From: Candidatus Obscuribacterales bacterium
Lineage (GTDB): Bacteria > Cyanobacteriota > Vampirovibrionia > Obscuribacterales > Obscuribacteraceae
Reading direction: 5' to 3'
NCBI GenBank assembly: GCA_020634035.1
Contig: JACKCM010000012.1
Location: forward strand, 1-32,767
Length of the DNA: 32,767 nucleotides
In this document: positions 30,827 through 32,767 of the stretch, in pieces
Position numbering within the stretch: the first letter of the stretch is position 1
Layout of the letters: every line of letters begins with the position of its first letter
Notes under the pieces: model-generated
The model's input: the letters and a program-made list of their open reading frames with translations, nothing else
What the model was told of the DNA's origin: nothing
Databases searched by the model: none
Position numbers and translations under genes: made by a program

Positions 30827-31900
30827 CTAATTCTCAGCAGGACCTTTCTTCTTGTATACCGTCGCTACCAGTCCGTCCACGTCGTCCATAAGCTGTATGC
30901 CGGTCAGTCCCGGCTTGTAAGCCAGCTCTTTGTTAAGTGCTTCCAGCCGCTTGGTGAGGTGCATCTGAGGATAAGAGCGCCCGAAGAGCATTTGTTCGCA
31001 CCAGCTCAGTTTAACCAAGGTTTTCGAGCCGGGCGGGGGTGGTTTCTTCGCCATGACAAGGTCTTCAATCTCTTTATTGGCGCGGGCTTCTGCCTCTTTG
31101 ACTTCCTCTTTTCGCTCGGCTTCAGCTTCCTGGGCTGCTTCTTCCGCCTGGACATCGGCACGATTACGGACGCGAATTCCTCCAAAGCCCATGGTTCCCA
31201 TGGCCGGGCTCATGGCATTGCCCATACCAGGAGCCATCACCGGTCCGAAAAGAGCTGTGCTCACCGCGTTGATGATGCCTGGTACTTTAGAGCGTTTAGG
31301 CTGAACTTCCTCTTGCTGTTGCTGTTGGGCCCCGGCCGAATCATAGAGCTTGGGATCCGGCTGGAAAAGCGGCTTCTTCATGGTTTTTTCGACATAGGCC
31401 TGAATCTTGTCGGTTCTGTCGCCGAGGTCTTCGTCTTTCTCGACCTTTCCGTAGAGTTTCTCTTCCATTCTTGCCAGTCGATCAGAAAGATCATCGTGGG
31501 TATAGGTTTTTCCCAGGACAGCTTCTTCCAGTGCAGTTACCCTGGGGTATTTCTCGGTAGTTTCTTCCTGGCTGTCAGCCTGGTCTTGTCCCTGGTCTTG
31601 CGCTTGTTCTTGTTCACCTTCCTCTGTCTGGGCATCGGCAGGAGCCTTTGCCGGAGGAACAGTGGTGGTCAGCTCGACGATTCGCTCTTCGATAGGACCG
31701 GTACGCACCTCTCCGAATACGAGCTTCTCCAGGCGTTCCACTCGGCGGGGTAGCGGATCTTTTTCGTAAGCGGTGCTCAAGAGCTGTTTTTCCAGCAGAC
31801 CAAGTTGTTCGGCATAGCCGGTATCGATGGCGGTGGCTACCAGAGGTTGTCCGAAGGCCAGCGTCAAAGCGAGGATGGATGAAATGGCTATAACTTTCAT
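30827..31900 (-). CDS. Secreted protein with repeats centred on LE-x2-L-(F/Y)-G
   Basis: A 357-residue exported protein. The start was placed at 31900 because MKVIAISSILALTLAFG begins a signal peptide there. A -10-like TACAAT (minus strand, 31934-31929) precludes the longer frame starting at 31960. Three copies of a helical module are visible: 'LLEKQLLSTAYEKDPLPRRVERLEKLVFGE' (near 33), 'ALEEAVLGKTYTHDDLSDRLARMEEKLYGK' (near 123) and 'WCEQMLFGRSYPQMHLTKRLEALNKEL' (near 299). The pattern is 'LE-x2-(L/V)-(L/F)-G-x-x-Y-x3-x-(L)-x-x-R-(L/V)-x-x-(L/M)-E'. They are separated by acidic Glu/Gln linkers, a Gly/Met-rich stretch (MAPGMGNAMSPAMG) and a Glu/Ala helix. I recall similar modules in Obscuribacter-type and cyanobacterial proteins. 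Function unknown. Confidence 0.82.
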   Translation of the reverse strand: MKVIAISSILALTLAFGQPLVATAIDTGYAEQLGLLEKQLLSTAYEKDPLPRRVERLEKLVFGEVRTGPIEERIVELTTTVPPAKAPADAQTEEGEQEQAQDQGQDQADSQEETTEKYPRVTALEEAVLGKTYTHDDLSDRLARMEEKLYGKVEKDEDLGDRTDKIQAYVEKTMKKPLFQPDPKLYDSAGAQQQQQEEVQPKRSKVPGIINAVSTALFGPVMAPGMGNAMSPAMGTMGFGGIRVRNRADVQAEEAAQEAEAERKEEVKEAEARANKEIEDLVMAKKPPPPGSKTLVKLSWCEQMLFGRSYPQMHLTKRLEALNKELAYKPGLTGIQLMDDVDGLVATVYKKKGPAEN

Positions 31901-31928
31901 GGTTGCGAATCCACAAAATTGAGCCAAG

Positions 31929-31934
31929 ATTGTA
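31929..31934 (-). promoter_or_regulatory. -10 hexamer of the LE-x2-L-(F/Y)-G protein gene
   Basis: TACAAT on the minus strand, about 29 bases before the ATG at 31900. No good -35 lies at the right distance. It shares the short divergent gap with the NTF2-like gene. Confidence 0.35.
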
Positions 31935-31975
31935 CCATGGTCCCTGTCGAATCCAGGCATGAGCAGGCGTATAAG

Positions 31976-32446
31976 ATGTTCGCAATTCTCAAAAAGAGGT
32001 CGTTTTTCCTCTGTATCGCCTTTTTGCTATCCCTTGCGATGCCCTCGGTTGTCGCTCGGGGCGATGCTAGAGCAGACAAGATAGAAGCCGCTTTGGCTGC
32101 CCAGGTTGAAGCCTGGAATGCAGGGGATATGGATCGGTTCATGGATGGCTATATCGATAGTCCGGACCTGACCTATGTCTCCGGCTCCGTTATTATTAAA
32201 GGCTTTGCAGCGCTCAAAGAGCACTATATTCGGCGATATGGCATAGACGGACGGTTCTCGAAGGACGCCGGCAGCTTAGCTTTTTCTAAGCTCTCCGTCA
32301 CCCCGCTCGAGAAGAGGCACGCTCTGGTTCGAGGCCGGTGGCATCTGACCAGAGTGGGGCAGGAAAACCTCCAGGGAGTCTTTACCCTGGTAATGGTAGA
32401 AGTCGATGGTTCGTGGAAGATACTTCACGATCATTCCAGCACATAG
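31976..32446 (+). CDS. Exported SnoaL/DUF4440-type NTF2-like protein
   Basis: A 156-residue protein. ATG 31976 opens a signal peptide (FAILKKRSFFLCIAFLLSLAM, cleavage near VVA-RG). The earlier in-frame ATG at 31919 would bury that signal. The mature part is one NTF2-like cone: helix 'KIEAALAAQVEAWNAGDMDRFMDGY', then 'SPDLTYVSGSVIIKGFAALKEHYIRRYG', then strands 'ALVRGRWHLTRVGQENLQGVFTLVMVEVDGSWKILHDHSS'. 'WNAGDMDRFM...Y' and 'G-W-K-I-x-H-D-H-S-S' are hallmarks of DUF4440. Members are enzymes or ligand-binding proteins of varied function, and no specific activity can be assigned. The SD is weak (AGG at 31965). The M28 peptidase starts 22 bases after the stop. Confidence 0.88.
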   Translation: MFAILKKRSFFLCIAFLLSLAMPSVVARGDARADKIEAALAAQVEAWNAGDMDRFMDGYIDSPDLTYVSGSVIIKGFAALKEHYIRRYGIDGRFSKDAGSLAFSKLSVTPLEKRHALVRGRWHLTRVGQENLQGVFTLVMVEVDGSWKILHDHSST

Positions 32447-32468
32447 TGAAGCCAGCCACGCAGCACCA

Positions 32469-32767
32469 ATGATTACTCGGATTTTTATCACTTTCCTTCT
32501 GGCTATTCCAATAGTCTTTTCGATTGTGATACTGCTAGCGATGGCGCTTATGCTGAATATGCCAGGTCGTTCATTTTCCGGTTCGCCGCCGGCACTTTCA
32601 AAGGACGAACTGGTGCTTCGAGAGAATCTCAGGCGCCACCTCACGGTTTTGGCTTCAGATATAGGAGAGAGGAATAATCTGAAGTACGACAATCTTTGTC
32701 GAGCCGCTTCATATATAGAAGAACAATTCAAGTTGAATGGCTATGAGCCCCGACTTCAAAGTTTTGA
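32469..32767 (+). CDS. M28-type metallopeptidase, N-terminal part (cut by window end)
   Basis: The frame is open to the last base, giving 99 residues. It starts with a membrane anchor or signal (ITRIFITFLLAIPIVFSIVILLAMAL) and a short polar linker. Residues 45-98 read 'LRENLRRHLTVLASDIGERN', then 'NLCRAASYIEEQFKLNGYEPRLQSF'. This is the standard pre-catalytic N-terminus of M28 aminopeptidases: H-(L/V)-x-x-L-(A/S)-x-x-I-G-x-R-x, then A-x-x-Y-I-x-x-x-(F/L)-x-x-x-G-Y. The zinc ligands would lie beyond the window. The product is probably anchored with its catalytic domain outside the cytoplasm. The ATG has no clear SD, but the frame follows the NTF2-like gene closely and is likely co-transcribed. 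Confidence 0.78.
   Translation, partial: MITRIFITFLLAIPIVFSIVILLAMALMLNMPGRSFSGSPPALSKDELVLRENLRRHLTVLASDIGERNNLKYDNLCRAASYIEEQFKLNGYEPRLQSF

Noticed and set aside
1..32767. tRNA, rRNA, CRISPR, transposon or prophage features.
   Set aside because: Looked for on both strands by eye; no cloverleaf with TTCRA-type arm, no spaced direct repeats and no transposase or integrase motifs were seen.

Overview
The window looks like a chromosomal stretch from a Gram-negative-type bacterium of roughly balanced base composition. It is rich in secreted TPR and other alpha-solenoid proteins, eukaryote-like Ser/Thr kinases (one carrying leucine-rich repeats) and exported proteins with no obvious family. That gene content, together with a secreted protein built from short repeats centred on 'LE-x2-L-(F/Y)-G' (minus strand near 31 kb), most resembles the non-photosynthetic cyanobacterial relatives (Melainabacteria/Vampirovibrionia, Obscuribacter-like). 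This placement rests on recalled gene content, not on a marker gene. I saw no rRNA, tRNA, CRISPR array, integrase or transposase.

Layout. (1) 0.1-9.1 kb: a small unknown gene; a secreted alpha-solenoid protein behind a clear promoter and an 18-bp tandem repeat; two divergent Ser/Thr kinases with a perfect palindrome between them; then a secreted TPR protein whose stop overlaps the probable start of a large GT-C membrane glycosyltransferase carrying the TMTC-type signature. (2) 9.2-14.7 kb: a small membrane protein, two small exported proteins that look like distant relatives, and a 1134-residue HEAT-like solenoid, all on the plus strand. (3) 14.7-16.5 kb: a stand-alone AbiEi/DUF6088-like winged-helix protein framed by perfect inverted repeats, a 57-residue membrane protein on the minus strand, and a DUF3592-like protein. 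(4) 16.6-24.8 kb: TPR proteins, one with an internal duplication of about 200 residues, a 35-residue membrane peptide, a 986-residue protein ending in a papain-like cysteine peptidase domain, a TPR lipoprotein and a coiled-coil protein. (5) 24.8-30 kb: an MFS transporter convergent with a minus-strand cluster that reads LRV-like protein, cytoplasmic PAS histidine kinase, NCS1 transporter, PDZ-CAP secreted protein. (6) 30-32.8 kb: a small gene with a strong promoter and a terminator-like hairpin in its leader, the LE-x2-L-(F/Y)-G repeat protein, an NTF2-like secreted protein, and the start of an M28 peptidase cut by the window edge.

How the genes may work together. The most coherent units are the TPR/GT-C pair (probable protein glycosylation at the membrane), the histidine kinase/NCS1 pair (sensing linked to nucleobase, hydantoin or allantoin uptake) and the kinase pair (signalling). 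The best candidates for something undescribed are the papain-like protein, the hairpin leader upstream of the gene at 30365-30655, the orphan AbiEi-like locus and the split TMTC-like arrangement. Several starts were moved downstream of the longest possible start because a TATAAT-type -10 hexamer, a Shine-Dalgarno sequence or a signal peptide favours the inner codon.
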